Made by a program: the position numbers and the translations under genes. From Acidicapsa ligni (GTDB taxonomy: Bacteria; Acidobacteriota; Terriglobia; Terriglobales; Acidobacteriaceae): a stretch of DNA of 64,000 nucleotides. The notes beneath the pieces are model-generated. The model did no database searches. It was not told the DNA's origin and worked only from the letters and a program-made list of their open reading frames with translations. The DNA is taken from assembly GCF_025685655.1 (NCBI RefSeq), contig NZ_JAGSYG010000004.1, forward strand, positions 496,001 to 560,000, read 5' to 3'. This document shows positions 1-8,346 of this stretch, in pieces (positions within the stretch are counted from its first letter, which is position 1; every line of letters starts with the position of its first letter).

Positions 1-297
1 AGCTACACAATGGCCAAGCTCAAGCTGCTCACGAACGGCCGCTATCTCTGGACTCGGACTATAGGTTCCACGATCAGCGGACAGTTGGTGGATACGGTAG
101 TTGTTATTCTGATCGCGTTTTGGGGAGTCGCTCCGCCAGCCAAAATCCTTATCCTGATCGCCTCATCTTATGGAATCAAAGTGGTTTACGAGACGTTGGC
201 GACTCCGATGACCTATGTTGTTGTGAGATTTCTCAAACGAGCCGAAAATGTGGATGTTTACGACAGGGGAACGAATTTCAACCCGTTTGCGTTGTAG
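1..297 (+). CDS. yhhQ: Queuosine-precursor transporter (VUT/YhhQ family), 3' fragment
   Basis: The reading frame is open from base 1, so this is the C-terminal part of a gene that begins outside the window. It encodes two hydrophobic membrane segments and the family-typical stretch around 'RTIGSTISGQLVDT', followed by a short polar tail. Family knowledge: VUT/YhhQ proteins are inner-membrane carriers that import preQ0/preQ1, precursors of the tRNA nucleoside queuosine. The window also holds queE and queD about 17 kb away, so this organism appears able both to make and to import queuosine precursors. The family is clear from the C-terminus; the exact substrate is inferred. Confidence 0.8.
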   Translation, partial: SYTMAKLKLLTNGRYLWTRTIGSTISGQLVDTVVVILIAFWGVAPPAKILILIASSYGIKVVYETLATPMTYVVVRFLKRAENVDVYDRGTNFNPFAL

Positions 298-528
298 CAG
301 CTGAGTTGATGCTACTGGCGGTCAGATCCCACGTGGGGTGGGCGATGAAATACAATTTTCAAGGCAGCCAACCGTCTGACATACCTATCGCAGGATTAGC
401 CTGGGTTACTTTTCTGTGCGAACTGTCATGCTTCGGTCTTTGCAGGCGCGGCATAACCCCTTTGACGTGACTTGCATAAATTTCCAAGACCCGCCGTACG
501 GCGACGAAACAGCAAGCGAGGTCCATCG

Positions 529-1617
529 TTGAGACACTTGAAATCGGTGATTGTTCTTGTTCCGGCAGCCATGATTCTTTTTACGGGTTGCAAACCTGCA
601 GAGACGGCCAAGGAGCCAGCCATGCAGGCACTGCCGGTACAGACGCAGGATGTGACTCTTGTTCCTGTAGAGCAAAGTTCAGATTACGTGGCCACGATCA
701 AATCGCGGCGCTCCGTCACCCTGATGCCTCAGGTCGATGGCAACCTGACGCAAATACTGGTCAAGTCGGGTGATCATGTCCATTCCGGGCAACCGCTTAT
801 GGTGATTGACCCCATACGCCAGCAGGCTCTTGTGGACGCGCAGCGGGCAACTGAAAACCAGAAGAAGGCTCTCTACGACTACAACACCCTCGAGATTGAT
901 CGCCAGAAAAAGCTCTTCGCTGCCGGGGTCACCAGCCGGGACACACTGGACCAGGCGGAACAGTCGTATCAGAACACCCGCGCTGACTGGGAATCGTCAA
1001 TTGCCACGCGCAAGTCGCTTGAAGAGCAGCTTGCGTATTACCTCATCCGCGCGCCATTTGATGGAGTCGTCGGAGATATTCCTGTTCATGTGGGGGACTA
1101 TGCCACCACTACCACTGCGTTGACGACGGTGGACGAGAATAAGGATCTTGAGGCCTATATCTATGTCCCTACGGAGCGCGGTGGGGAAGTGCGCAACGGT
1201 CTGCCGGTGCAGGTTTTGGATACCGACGGCAAGGTACTCGAAAGCAGCAAGGTGGATTTTCTTTCGCCTCAGGTCGACAGTTCCACGCAGGGGATTTTGC
1301 TGAAGGCTCCTGTGCATAGTGGGGCTGCTGGAGTTTTCCGTGCTGCGCAGCTAGTCAAGGCTCGCGTGATTTGGAAGACCGCGCCAATGCCTGTGGTTCC
1401 TGTGCTTGCTGTATCGCGACAGGGCGGCCAGAGTTTTGTCTTCCTGGCAGTGAAGCAGCCGGATGGCCATGTCGCCGCCAGGCAGATTGCGGTCACACTG
1501 GGGGATACGGTGGACAATAACTATTCCATTACTTCAGGTATCAAGGTCGGGGATCAGGTTATCGTCTCGGGTACGCAGTTCCTGGTAGACAACATGCCCG
1601 TGTTGCCTCACGCATAG
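529..1617 (+). CDS. RND efflux periplasmic adaptor (membrane fusion lipoprotein)
   Basis: This is the HlyD/AcrA-type adaptor of a tripartite efflux pump, linking the inner-membrane RND pump to an outer-membrane channel. A lipoprotein signal ends in 'LFTGC', with the Cys as lipid anchor. Then come the first half of a biotinyl/lipoyl domain ('SGDHVHSGQPLMVIDP'), an alpha-helical hairpin, the second lipoyl half ('YLIRAPFDGVVGDI') and beta-barrel domains. I chose the TTG at 529 because AGCGAGG lies about 8 nt upstream and the signal peptide begins directly; the frame also permits a TTG at 472. The pump gene follows 119 bp downstream. No outer-membrane channel gene is nearby. Confidence 0.88.
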   Translation: MRHLKSVIVLVPAAMILFTGCKPAETAKEPAMQALPVQTQDVTLVPVEQSSDYVATIKSRRSVTLMPQVDGNLTQILVKSGDHVHSGQPLMVIDPIRQQALVDAQRATENQKKALYDYNTLEIDRQKKLFAAGVTSRDTLDQAEQSYQNTRADWESSIATRKSLEEQLAYYLIRAPFDGVVGDIPVHVGDYATTTTALTTVDENKDLEAYIYVPTERGGEVRNGLPVQVLDTDGKVLESSKVDFLSPQVDSSTQGILLKAPVHSGAAGVFRAAQLVKARVIWKTAPMPVVPVLAVSRQGGQSFVFLAVKQPDGHVAARQIAVTLGDTVDNNYSITSGIKVGDQVIVSGTQFLVDNMPVLPHA

Positions 1618-1736
1618 CTCGTGATCGATCAGGCCATGTTGATGCGCGTGCTGTGGGTGACATAGGCGCTTGTGAAATGCTCAGCTCCGAAGATATCTTG
1701 CGTTGAGCAAGCCAGGTTTGAGGAAGGAAATAAGCC

Positions 1737-4700
1737 TTGTTCGTAGATTTCTTCATTCGCCGTCCGGTCTTTGCCACGGTGTCGGCATTGCTCATTATTC
1801 TTGCCGGTGCTGTCTGCATTCCTACACTTCCGATTGCGCTTTATCCGCAACTGGCACCGCCGCAGGTGGAGGTTTCCAGTTCCTATGTGGGCGCAGATGC
1901 TGAGACTGTTGAGAAGGCGGTTACGATTCCGCTGGAGGAGTCAATCAACGGCGTGCAGGGAATGCATTACATCAGCTCCTCAAGCACGAACAACGGCCTT
2001 AGCACGATCACTGTAACGTTTGATACTGGATACGATCTTTCGATCGCAGCGGTCGATGTGCAGAACCGTGTTTCGAGTGTTACTGGGCGATTGCCTTCTG
2101 CTGTAAATTCGACTGGCATCACGATTACCAAGGCAAACAGCAACTTCGTTTTCGGTTCGGGATTCTTTACGCGCGACAACCGCTATTCGAATGAGTTCAT
2201 CTCCAACTATCTCGATGTGTATGTGAAAGATGCTCTGAAGCGCGTGCCGGGCGTCGGCGATGTGGTGATATTTGGCGAGCGCAAATATGCTATGCGCGTA
2301 TGGCTGGATCCGCAAAAGCTGGCTGCGCGTCAACTCACCGCAACGGATGTAGTCAATGCGCTGAGCGAGCAAAATATTGAAGTGCCTGCGGGACAGCTCG
2401 GTCAACCACCATCGGATAATACGCAGAGTTATCAGGTTGCGGTGCGCGTTGCAGGGCGGCTAACCAGTCCTACGGAATTTGATAACATCGTCGTCAAGAA
2501 TACCGGCAACGGATTGGTCCTGCTTAAAGATGTTGGTCACTCGGTCGTAGGTGCTGAGGACTACAGCAGCAATCTCAAGTTCAGCGGCTTTACGGCAGTA
2601 GGCATAGGTGTTCAGCAACTCTCAAACGCAAATGCTCTTGCGGTGGATCGCGATGCCAAGGCAATGCTCAAAGAGCTCTCGAAGAGCTTTCCGCCGGGGC
2701 TCGAATATGCGGTTGCTTTTGACTCAACGACCATTGTTGGCGACTCGATTCATGAAGTGCTTGTGACGTTGGGCGAGGCGATTGTCATCGTCATTGTCGT
2801 CATCTTCCTGTTTCTTCTGGATTGGCGAGCAACGATTATTCCGGCTGTGACTATCCCGGTTTCGCTTATCGGAACGTTTGCTTTCATCAAGATATTCGAC
2901 TTCTCGATTAACTCGCTTACGCTCTTTGGAATTACCCTTGCCACGGGCCTGGTTGTCGATGATGCCATTGTCGTGATCGAGAATGTGCAACGGCATATCG
3001 CGAGTGATCACACCAATCCGCACGAGGCTACGTCACGCGCCATGGGCGAGGTGACGAGTGCGGTTATTGCAACATCTCTTGTACTGATCGCGGTATTTGT
3101 CCCGGTATCGTTTTTCCCCGGAACGACAGGCATTCTGTACCGGCAATTTTCGTTGACAATTGCTTTTGCCATCGCGATCTCTGCTTTCAATGCGTTGACG
3201 CTTTCCCCTGCTCTGGCTGCGTTATTCTTACGCGGAGAAGAAGCGAAGTATCATCAACTGGACTTTCTGCGCATCCCTATTCTTGCGAATGGTTATTCCA
3301 AGGTTGCGCATGGCATTGATGATCTGATCGAGTGGATCTCGCGCACGTATGCCAAGCTGATTCACGTTGCACTCAAACTGCGTTACCTGCTGCTGATCGT
3401 CTTTTTCGCAGGGCTTGCGGCTACCGGCTACATGTACCTCCACGTGCCTACTGGATTCATTCCGCAGGAAGATCAGGGATATCTCATGGTCATCGTGCAG
3501 GGGCCTCCGGGAGGTTCACTTTCGGATACAACGGCTATCTCGGATCGGGCCCAGCAGATACTCGCCCAAAGTTCTGATATCGCAGGTGCATTTGCGGTTT
3601 CTGGCTTTGGTCTAAGCGGTAACTCGCCTAATGGCGGCATCATCTTTGCGGCACTTAAACCATCCAATGAACGACTCGGCAAGGGGCATTCATCTGCCGA
3701 CATCGTAGCTTCGCTCGGGCCTAGACTCTTCATGGTTCCAGGCGGCACGGTGGCTATGTTCGAACCGCCAGCGGTTCAAGGATTGGGCTCCTATGGTGGA
3801 TTTCAGTTCATGCTGCAGGACGAGGGAAAGAATACACTCGCTGATCTTGATCGGATTTCGCATACCATTATTGGCGCGAGTAGGCAGGACGCAAAGCTGG
3901 GACTGGCGGGGCTTTTTACGAGCTTCTCCGCGAGCGATCCGCAACTGCTGGTAACCATTGACCGCCAAAAGGCCAAGGCAATGGGTGTTTCTCTGACGCA
4001 GATATCCACAACATTGAACGTATTCATGGGTTCGGAATACATCAATGACTTCGATTACAACAACCGGACTTATCGCGTTTATGTGCAGGCAGATCAACCA
4101 TTTCGTATGAAGGCACGCGATCTGCATTCGTTCTACGTGCGCTCTGATACCACGCAGCAGATGGTGCCACTCGATAGTTTGATCAGCTCGAGAGAGACCT
4201 CGGGGCCGCAGGTCATATCGCACTATAATCTCTTCCGCTCGGTAGAGATCGACGGTAGTTCTGCTCCAGGCCATAGTTCCAGTGAAGGCATCAAGTCGAT
4301 GGAGAAGCTGGCCACAAGCATCATGATGCCGGGCATGACATTTAGCTGGACGGGGCTGACTCAGGAAGAAATCGAGTCCAGTGGCAAGGCTATTGTGATC
4401 TTTGCGCTGGGGCTGCTCGTCGTGTATCTCACCCTTTCAGCTCAGTATGAAAGCTTCGCACTGCCATTCATCATCTTGCTTGCTGTACCTATGGCCGTGC
4501 TCGGTGCGTTGAGTGCAGTTGCCGTGCGTGGTTTATCGGACGATGTGTATTGCCAGATCGGATTGGTGATGCTGATTGGCCTCTCAGCGAAGAACGCCAT
4601 TCTTATCGTGGAGTTTGCTGAACAACTGCGCGGGAAGGGAAAGTCAATTGCGGAAGCTGCGATTGAAGCGGCGGAACTGCGATTGCGGCCAATTCTGATG

Positions 4701-4940
4701 ACCTCCTTCGCGTTTATTCTTGGTGTGTTTCCGCTTGTTTTTGCGACTGGTGCTGGTGCGTTGGGAAGGCACTCCGTTGGTACTACGATTGTTGGAGGAA
4801 TGTTGGTGTCGACAATCCTGAACCTGGTTTTCATTCCTGTTCTCTACGTCATTCTGAGCACAGTGTTGTCGAAGTTCAAGCGGGGGACATCCTCACACGC
4901 AGGCCCTGGCGCGGCTGTTGCTGCGGAGGGCAGTAAGTAA
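1737..4940 (+). CDS. RND efflux pump, inner-membrane permease (AcrB/MexB, HAE1 family)
   Basis: The product is a 1067-residue proton-driven drug/solute antiporter of the usual AcrB length. The N-terminus 'FFIRRPVFATVSALLII' and the phrase 'ALYPQLAPPQVEV' are hallmarks of the hydrophobe/amphiphile exporter-1 family. Twelve membrane segments flank two large periplasmic loops. The TM4 proton-relay segment shows adjacent aspartates in 'GLVVDDAIVVIENV', as in AcrB. The start is TTG at 1737 with a strong AGGAAGGA upstream. It pairs with the adaptor at 529-1617, most likely in one transcript ending at the hairpin at 4967-5004. The substrate cannot be deduced. Confidence 0.93.
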   Translation: MFVDFFIRRPVFATVSALLIILAGAVCIPTLPIALYPQLAPPQVEVSSSYVGADAETVEKAVTIPLEESINGVQGMHYISSSSTNNGLSTITVTFDTGYDLSIAAVDVQNRVSSVTGRLPSAVNSTGITITKANSNFVFGSGFFTRDNRYSNEFISNYLDVYVKDALKRVPGVGDVVIFGERKYAMRVWLDPQKLAARQLTATDVVNALSEQNIEVPAGQLGQPPSDNTQSYQVAVRVAGRLTSPTEFDNIVVKNTGNGLVLLKDVGHSVVGAEDYSSNLKFSGFTAVGIGVQQLSNANALAVDRDAKAMLKELSKSFPPGLEYAVAFDSTTIVGDSIHEVLVTLGEAIVIVIVVIFLFLLDWRATIIPAVTIPVSLIGTFAFIKIFDFSINSLTLFGITLATGLVVDDAIVVIENVQRHIASDHTNPHEATSRAMGEVTSAVIATSLVLIAVFVPVSFFPGTTGILYRQFSLTIAFAIAISAFNALTLSPALAALFLRGEEAKYHQLDFLRIPILANGYSKVAHGIDDLIEWISRTYAKLIHVALKLRYLLLIVFFAGLAATGYMYLHVPTGFIPQEDQGYLMVIVQGPPGGSLSDTTAISDRAQQILAQSSDIAGAFAVSGFGLSGNSPNGGIIFAALKPSNERLGKGHSSADIVASLGPRLFMVPGGTVAMFEPPAVQGLGSYGGFQFMLQDEGKNTLADLDRISHTIIGASRQDAKLGLAGLFTSFSASDPQLLVTIDRQKAKAMGVSLTQISTTLNVFMGSEYINDFDYNNRTYRVYVQADQPFRMKARDLHSFYVRSDTTQQMVPLDSLISSRETSGPQVISHYNLFRSVEIDGSSAPGHSSSEGIKSMEKLATSIMMPGMTFSWTGLTQEEIESSGKAIVIFALGLLVVYLTLSAQYESFALPFIILLAVPMAVLGALSAVAVRGLSDDVYCQIGLVMLIGLSAKNAILIVEFAEQLRGKGKSIAEAAIEAAELRLRPILMTSFAFILGVFPLVFATGAGALGRHSVGTTIVGGMLVSTILNLVFIPVLYVILSTVLSKFKRGTSSHAGPGAAVAAEGSK

Positions 4941-4966
4941 GTCGAGAAACTTTTCGAAATAGAATG

Positions 4967-5004
4967 AAAATCCCATATCTCTGCAACGGAGATATGGGAT
5001 TTTT
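4967..5004. terminator. Rho-independent terminator between RND genes and HhH gene
   Basis: A perfect 15-bp inverted repeat (arms 4967-4981 and 4990-5004 within one base) has a 7-nt loop. It is bordered by A's on the left and T's on the right, so it can terminate transcription from either side. It lies 26 bp after the RND permease stop and beyond the 3' end of the convergent gene at 5084. Confidence 0.85.
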
Positions 5005-5083
5005 GTTGATCTTCCGAAGACTACACTTCATGGTCCCTATATATATCGCGTATCTTAATGTAGCGCATTTCCCGATGAGCCAA

Positions 5084-5413
5084 TCAATATGTGTCTTCGT
5101 TGAGTCGATCGCGTGTTTTAGCTGGAGTGGGGCTGGACGCTGAAGCGACTCGATGCGCAATAATATTTGCGCGAATGCGGCGATAAACATCGGGAGTAAT
5201 TACTCCGCGATCTACCAGATCAAGTTTTGTTCGATACGGGCGAAAGCGGACGATTCTTCCCGCCCAGCTCTGCGTCATTCCAGATACGGTCATAAGTTCC
5301 GTGACTGTAGCGCGATTCAAGTCGATAAGTTGCGGGCGCAGGCTCTGGGCGGTCATAGTCGACGCAACGGACAGGGCAAAACTGCACGTTATCAGCTTAA
5401 GTGGGAAGCGCAT
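5084..5413 (-). CDS. Small exported helix-hairpin-helix protein (ComEA-like)
   Basis: The product is 109 residues with an N-terminal hydrophobic signal ending near 'TMTAQS'. A single HhH module follows: 'IDLNRATVTELMTVSGM' and 'AGRIVRFRPYRTKLDLVDRGVI'. The 'DLNRAT..EL..' phrase is the family signature of ComEA and similar DNA-uptake or DNA-binding proteins, where two short helices contact the DNA backbone. Domain and export are seen; a role in DNA uptake is only inferred, because no other competence gene is nearby. It is transcribed away from the his leader, sharing a 90-bp divergent region with it. Confidence 0.72.
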   Translation of the reverse strand: MRFPLKLITCSFALSVASTMTAQSLRPQLIDLNRATVTELMTVSGMTQSWAGRIVRFRPYRTKLDLVDRGVITPDVYRRIRANIIAHRVASASSPTPAKTRDRLNEDTY

Positions 5414-5465
5414 GAGCCCATTTTGCAGTAAGTCGATCTATTTGCGAAAAGTTTCTGCGATGTAT

Positions 5466-5494
5466 TTGACAAATGAAGCTGACTTGCTTAGTTT
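5466..5494 (+). promoter_or_regulatory. Candidate his promoter
   Basis: A perfect -35 hexamer TTGACA at 5466-5471 is followed after 17 nt by TAGTTT at 5489-5494, a weak -10 (3 of 6). Transcription would begin near 5501-5503, only a few bases before the leader ATG at 5504. No Shine-Dalgarno precedes that ATG, so the leader may be translated from a leaderless mRNA. The inference rests on spacing and the perfect -35. Confidence 0.45.
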
Positions 5495-5503
5495 TAATTC
5501 CAG

Positions 5504-5581
5504 ATGCAGATCCACTTCCATCATCGTCATCACCATCATCATGGGACGACCATGTCGGCGGAATGCTGCAGCTTAAGCTAG
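5504..5581 (+). CDS. hisL: Histidine operon leader peptide
   Basis: This 25-codon open frame plus TAG was found by eye. Residues 4-13 read H-F-H-H-R-H-H-H-H-H, eight histidines in ten codons, a composition expected only of a his attenuator leader. It sits about 120 bp upstream of hisI, with a terminator between. In enterobacteria a ribosome stalled on such codons under His starvation lets the antiterminator form. An in-frame TAA at 5495 means ATG 5504 is the only plausible start, and no ribosome binding site is visible before it. Confidence 0.88.
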   Translation: MQIHFHHRHHHHHGTTMSAECCSLS

Positions 5582-5651
5582 AAAAGCTAAGTTAACAGCA
5601 GGATCGAAAGATTTGAAAAGCCCGCCGGCGCCAGACGCCAGCGGGCTTTTT
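5547..5651 (+). promoter_or_regulatory. his operon attenuator: pause hairpin, antiterminator and terminator
   Basis: Three mutually exclusive pairings are visible. (1) CGAC 5547-5550 with GTCG 5554-5557 makes a small hairpin just after the His codons. (2) GTCGGCGG 5554-5561 pairs with CCGCCGGC 5622-5629 (8 bp, one G-U), giving an antiterminator. (3) AAAAGCCCGC 5617-5626 pairs with GCGGGCTTTT 5641-5650 (plus an inner GGCG/CGCC), and the T-run to 5651 makes a terminator. Pairing 2 consumes the 5' arm of 3. A ribosome stalled on His codons would mask 5547-5550 and favour read-through into hisI. Pairings are seen in the sequence; the mechanism follows the classical model. Confidence 0.82.
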
Positions 5652-5706
5652 GCTCGTTCTGGCACTCCGAAAGACGGCGGCCCAACCCACGAATGAGAGA
5701 GTTCCG

Positions 5707-6087
5707 ATGACTGCATTACCCACAATTGATTTTGAAAAGATGGACGGCCTCATACCCGGCGTGGTGCAGGATGCCGCAACCGGTGAGGTGCTGATGCTTG
5801 GTTTCCTCAATGAAATCAGCTACGCCAAGACATTGGAAAGTGGCTTTGTAACCTTCTGGAGTCGCACTCGCCAGAAGCTTTGGATGAAGGGCGAAACGAG
5901 CGGCAATCGTCTGCGAATCGTCTCCGCTGCTACTGATTGCGATAACGATACGATCGTTTTCCGCGTGGTGGTTGAAGGCGACGGACTGGTCTGTCACGAA
6001 GGCTCGATCTCATGCTTCACCAAGAACATTCCTATTCAAAATTTCGTTAAAACCAACGAATTGCAAGAGGTGCAAAGTGGCAAATAA
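5707..6087 (+). CDS. hisI: Phosphoribosyl-AMP cyclohydrolase
   Basis: HisI opens the adenine ring of PR-AMP to give ProFAR, the third step of histidine synthesis. At 126 residues it is a monofunctional HisI without a fused HisE domain. The metal-binding signature is present: 'DCDNDT' (Mg/Zn aspartates and Cys) and then two Cys in '[10 protein letters not shown]'. The ATG at 5707 is preceded by a GAGAG purine run; an upstream TTG at 5650 falls inside the attenuator terminator and is rejected. It is the first gene of the his operon, and its 3' end overlaps the hisG start by 11 nt. Confidence 0.95.
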   Translation: MTALPTIDFEKMDGLIPGVVQDAATGEVLMLGFLNEISYAKTLESGFVTFWSRTRQKLWMKGETSGNRLRIVSAATDCDNDTIVFRVVVEGDGLVCHEGSISCFTKNIPIQNFVKTNELQEVQSGK

Positions 6088-6952
6088 GATTCGCCTTGGC
6101 ATTCCCAAAGGCAGCCTGCAGGATGCAACCCTGGCTCTCTTCAAGCGCGCAGGTTGGAATGTTTACGCCGATGGACGCTCGTATTTTCCTTCAATCGACG
6201 ATAAAGAGATTGAGTGCATGTTGATTCGCGCGCAGGAGATGGCCCGCTACGTCGATCATGGTGTGTTGGATGCTGGTCTGACTGGCATCGATTGGGTCGT
6301 TGAAAGCGGGCTCAAGGTCAACAGCATCACATCCCTCACATATGCCAAGCAGAGTCGTCGCAAAGTTCGTTGGGTACTGGCTGTGCCCGAGGGTAGCGGC
6401 TTTGAAAAGGCAGAGGATCTGGAAGGCAAGATTATCGCGACGGAACTTGTCGAAGTTACGAAGCGCTACTTCGCCGACAAGGGTGTCAATGTGAAGGTCG
6501 AGTTCAGTTGGGGCGCAACGGAAGTTAAGCCGCCCATGCTTGCTGATGCGATTGTTGAGGTCACCGAAACAGGCAGTTCTCTCAAGGCGAATCGTCTTAC
6601 TATTATCGACACTGTGATGGAGAGTGAGACACATCTCATTGCCAGCCAGTCAGCATATGCTGACGCATGGAAGCGACAAAAAATTGAGTCACTGGCACTG
6701 ATGCTGCGTGCGGCAATCGATGCCCAGGGACAGGTTGGATTGATGCTGAATGTGCAGCGCCAGCATCTGCAGAAGATCCTGGATGTGTTGCCCGCGCTAA
6801 ATTCGCCAACGATCTCGGAACTCAGCAATCCGGCATATGTCGCAGTGAATACGATTCTTGAGGAAAGCACTGTTCGCGATGTTATTCCTCGCCTTAAAGC
6901 CGCAGGGGCAACGGGCATTGTGGAGTACCCATTGAACAAGGTCGTGCTGTAA
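6077..6952 (+). CDS. hisG: ATP phosphoribosyltransferase, long form
   Basis: HisG catalyses the committed first step of histidine synthesis, ATP + PRPP to PR-ATP. The start is GTG at 6077, after GCAAGAGG, giving '[17 protein letters not shown]'. The 291-residue length matches the long, HisZ-independent form, which carries a C-terminal ACT-like domain for feedback inhibition by histidine. The substrate-binding stretch '[18 protein letters not shown]' around residue 155-175 is the classical HisG signature. The C-terminal region '[14 protein letters not shown]' fits the regulatory domain. Control is therefore probably double: attenuation at the leader and allostery in this enzyme. Confidence 0.95.
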   Translation: MANKIRLGIPKGSLQDATLALFKRAGWNVYADGRSYFPSIDDKEIECMLIRAQEMARYVDHGVLDAGLTGIDWVVESGLKVNSITSLTYAKQSRRKVRWVLAVPEGSGFEKAEDLEGKIIATELVEVTKRYFADKGVNVKVEFSWGATEVKPPMLADAIVEVTETGSSLKANRLTIIDTVMESETHLIASQSAYADAWKRQKIESLALMLRAAIDAQGQVGLMLNVQRQHLQKILDVLPALNSPTISELSNPAYVAVNTILEESTVRDVIPRLKAAGATGIVEYPLNKVVL

Positions 6953-6975
6953 CTTTCCCATTGAAATGAGGCATG

Positions 6976-7020
6976 GGCGTGGTTCGTTATGGTGGCCTTC
7001 GAGGCTACGTTGACCACGCC
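6976..7020. repeat. Intergenic stem-loop between hisG and hisD
   Basis: Outer arms GGCGTGGT 6976-6983 and ACCACGCC 7013-7020 are perfectly complementary. Inside lies a second stem, GTGGCC 6992-6997 with GGCTAC 7003-7008 (one G-U), and a 5-nt loop. There is no T-run, so it is not an intrinsic terminator. It is the only sizeable gap (119 bp) inside the his operon and may affect mRNA processing or stability. Confidence 0.6.
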
Positions 7021-7071
7021 TTTCAACTCAAAATCATAGTTGGGCTGGACCCATCGAGGTGGCGATTTTCC

Positions 7072-8346
7072 ATGCGAATCATTCGGACTACTGGTCGTAG
7101 CGCAAAACAATTTGAGGCGCTACTTGCTTTGTTGGAGAGACGAGGAAGCGCTGCTCTCGATACGGTTCTGCCTGCCGTGAACAAGATTCTTCGCAATGTT
7201 CGACATCAAGGGGATAGTGCACTCCTGGGATATGCGAAGAAGTTCGATGGCTTCGACAAAACTCAAAATTTACGTGTTACGCCTGAAGAGACAGCATCTG
7301 CATGGAACGAACTCGATCCGAGTTTGAAGGAAGCTCTTACGGTCGCCTCGCGTCAGATTCGCGCGTTTGCCAAGAATCAGATGCCGAAGAGTTGGCGTGC
7401 CTCTTCAGGCAAGGGACTTACCACAGGTCAACTGATTCGGCCGCTGGATTCAGCAGGCTGCTACGTTCCGGGTGGACGTCATCCATTGCCTTCAACGATG
7501 CTGATGACTGTAATTCCCGCACAGGTCGCGGGTGTTCGTCGTATTGTCGTGACATCGCCGCGCCCCGCTCGGGAGACTTTGGCTACGGCTCATCTACTGG
7601 GTGTCAGCGAGTTTTATCGTATCGGTGGGGCACATGCTGTTGGAGCGTTGGCCTATGGCACGGAGTCGATTTCTCGTGTGGCCAAGATTGTTGGTCCTGG
7701 CAATCTTTACGTCACCGCGGCGAAACGTGCTGTGGCGTTTGATTGCGCGATCGATATGCTTGCTGGACCAACCGAGATTGTAGTCACCAGCGACCTTGGC
7801 ACCTCTCAAGGCATTGCGAGCGATCTCATCGCCCAGGCTGAGCATGATCCTGAAGCGCTGGCTATTTTTATTACGACGAAGGAAGATCTCGCGAATGAAG
7901 TGCTTACTGAGGTCAAGCTTCGCAGCCGCACGAATCCAATTGCAAAAGAGGCGCTGCGCCACAATGGATATATCTTTCTCGCAGCGAGCAAAGAAGAAGC
8001 TCAAGGAATCACCAATCGTCTCGCGCCTGAACATCTAACGGTGGATGCAACGGCTGATCTGGATTGGGTGCAGAATGCGGGCAGCGTCTTTGTTGGCCCC
8101 CATTCGCCGCAACCGATGGGCGATTACATCTCTGGTCCAAATCACACGCTACCTACAGGTGGTATGGCTGGTGTTCGCGGGGGCTTGAGCGTGATGGATT
8201 TCGTGAAGCTGATCACGGTACAGGAGTACACGGCGGCGGGATTGAGAACGCTGGGGCCGAAGGCCATTCGACTGGCGGAAGCAGAGGGCTTGACTGGCCA
8301 TGCTGAGGCCATACGTGCGCGTCTTGAAGAGAAGGGAAGCGCATGA
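7072..8346 (+). CDS. hisD: Histidinol dehydrogenase
   Basis: HisD performs the last two oxidations, L-histidinol to L-histidine, with NAD and Zn. The 424-residue length is typical. Signature segments include 'RPLDSAGCYVPGGRHPLPST', 'GPGNLYVTAAKRAV', 'LAGPTEIVV' and 'DLIAQAEHDPEA'. C-terminal ligand regions are 'APEHLTVD' and 'PQPMGDYISGPNHTLPT'. ATG 7072 was chosen because GAGGTGG lies 10 nt upstream and the family start begins there; the open frame reaches back to 6973 without homologous sequence. The stop overlaps the hisC start in an ATGA arrangement. Confidence 0.96.
   Translation: MRIIRTTGRSAKQFEALLALLERRGSAALDTVLPAVNKILRNVRHQGDSALLGYAKKFDGFDKTQNLRVTPEETASAWNELDPSLKEALTVASRQIRAFAKNQMPKSWRASSGKGLTTGQLIRPLDSAGCYVPGGRHPLPSTMLMTVIPAQVAGVRRIVVTSPRPARETLATAHLLGVSEFYRIGGAHAVGALAYGTESISRVAKIVGPGNLYVTAAKRAVAFDCAIDMLAGPTEIVVTSDLGTSQGIASDLIAQAEHDPEALAIFITTKEDLANEVLTEVKLRSRTNPIAKEALRHNGYIFLAASKEEAQGITNRLAPEHLTVDATADLDWVQNAGSVFVGPHSPQPMGDYISGPNHTLPTGGMAGVRGGLSVMDFVKLITVQEYTAAGLRTLGPKAIRLAEAEGLTGHAEAIRARLEEKGSA

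Noticed and set aside
3690..4274. A 194-codon minus-strand frame inside the RND permease
   Set aside because: It is antisense to a well-conserved permease and shows no recognisable domain.
5650..5706. Earlier TTG start for hisI
   Set aside because: The TTG lies in the T-run of the attenuator terminator, and the HisI family begins at ATG 5707.
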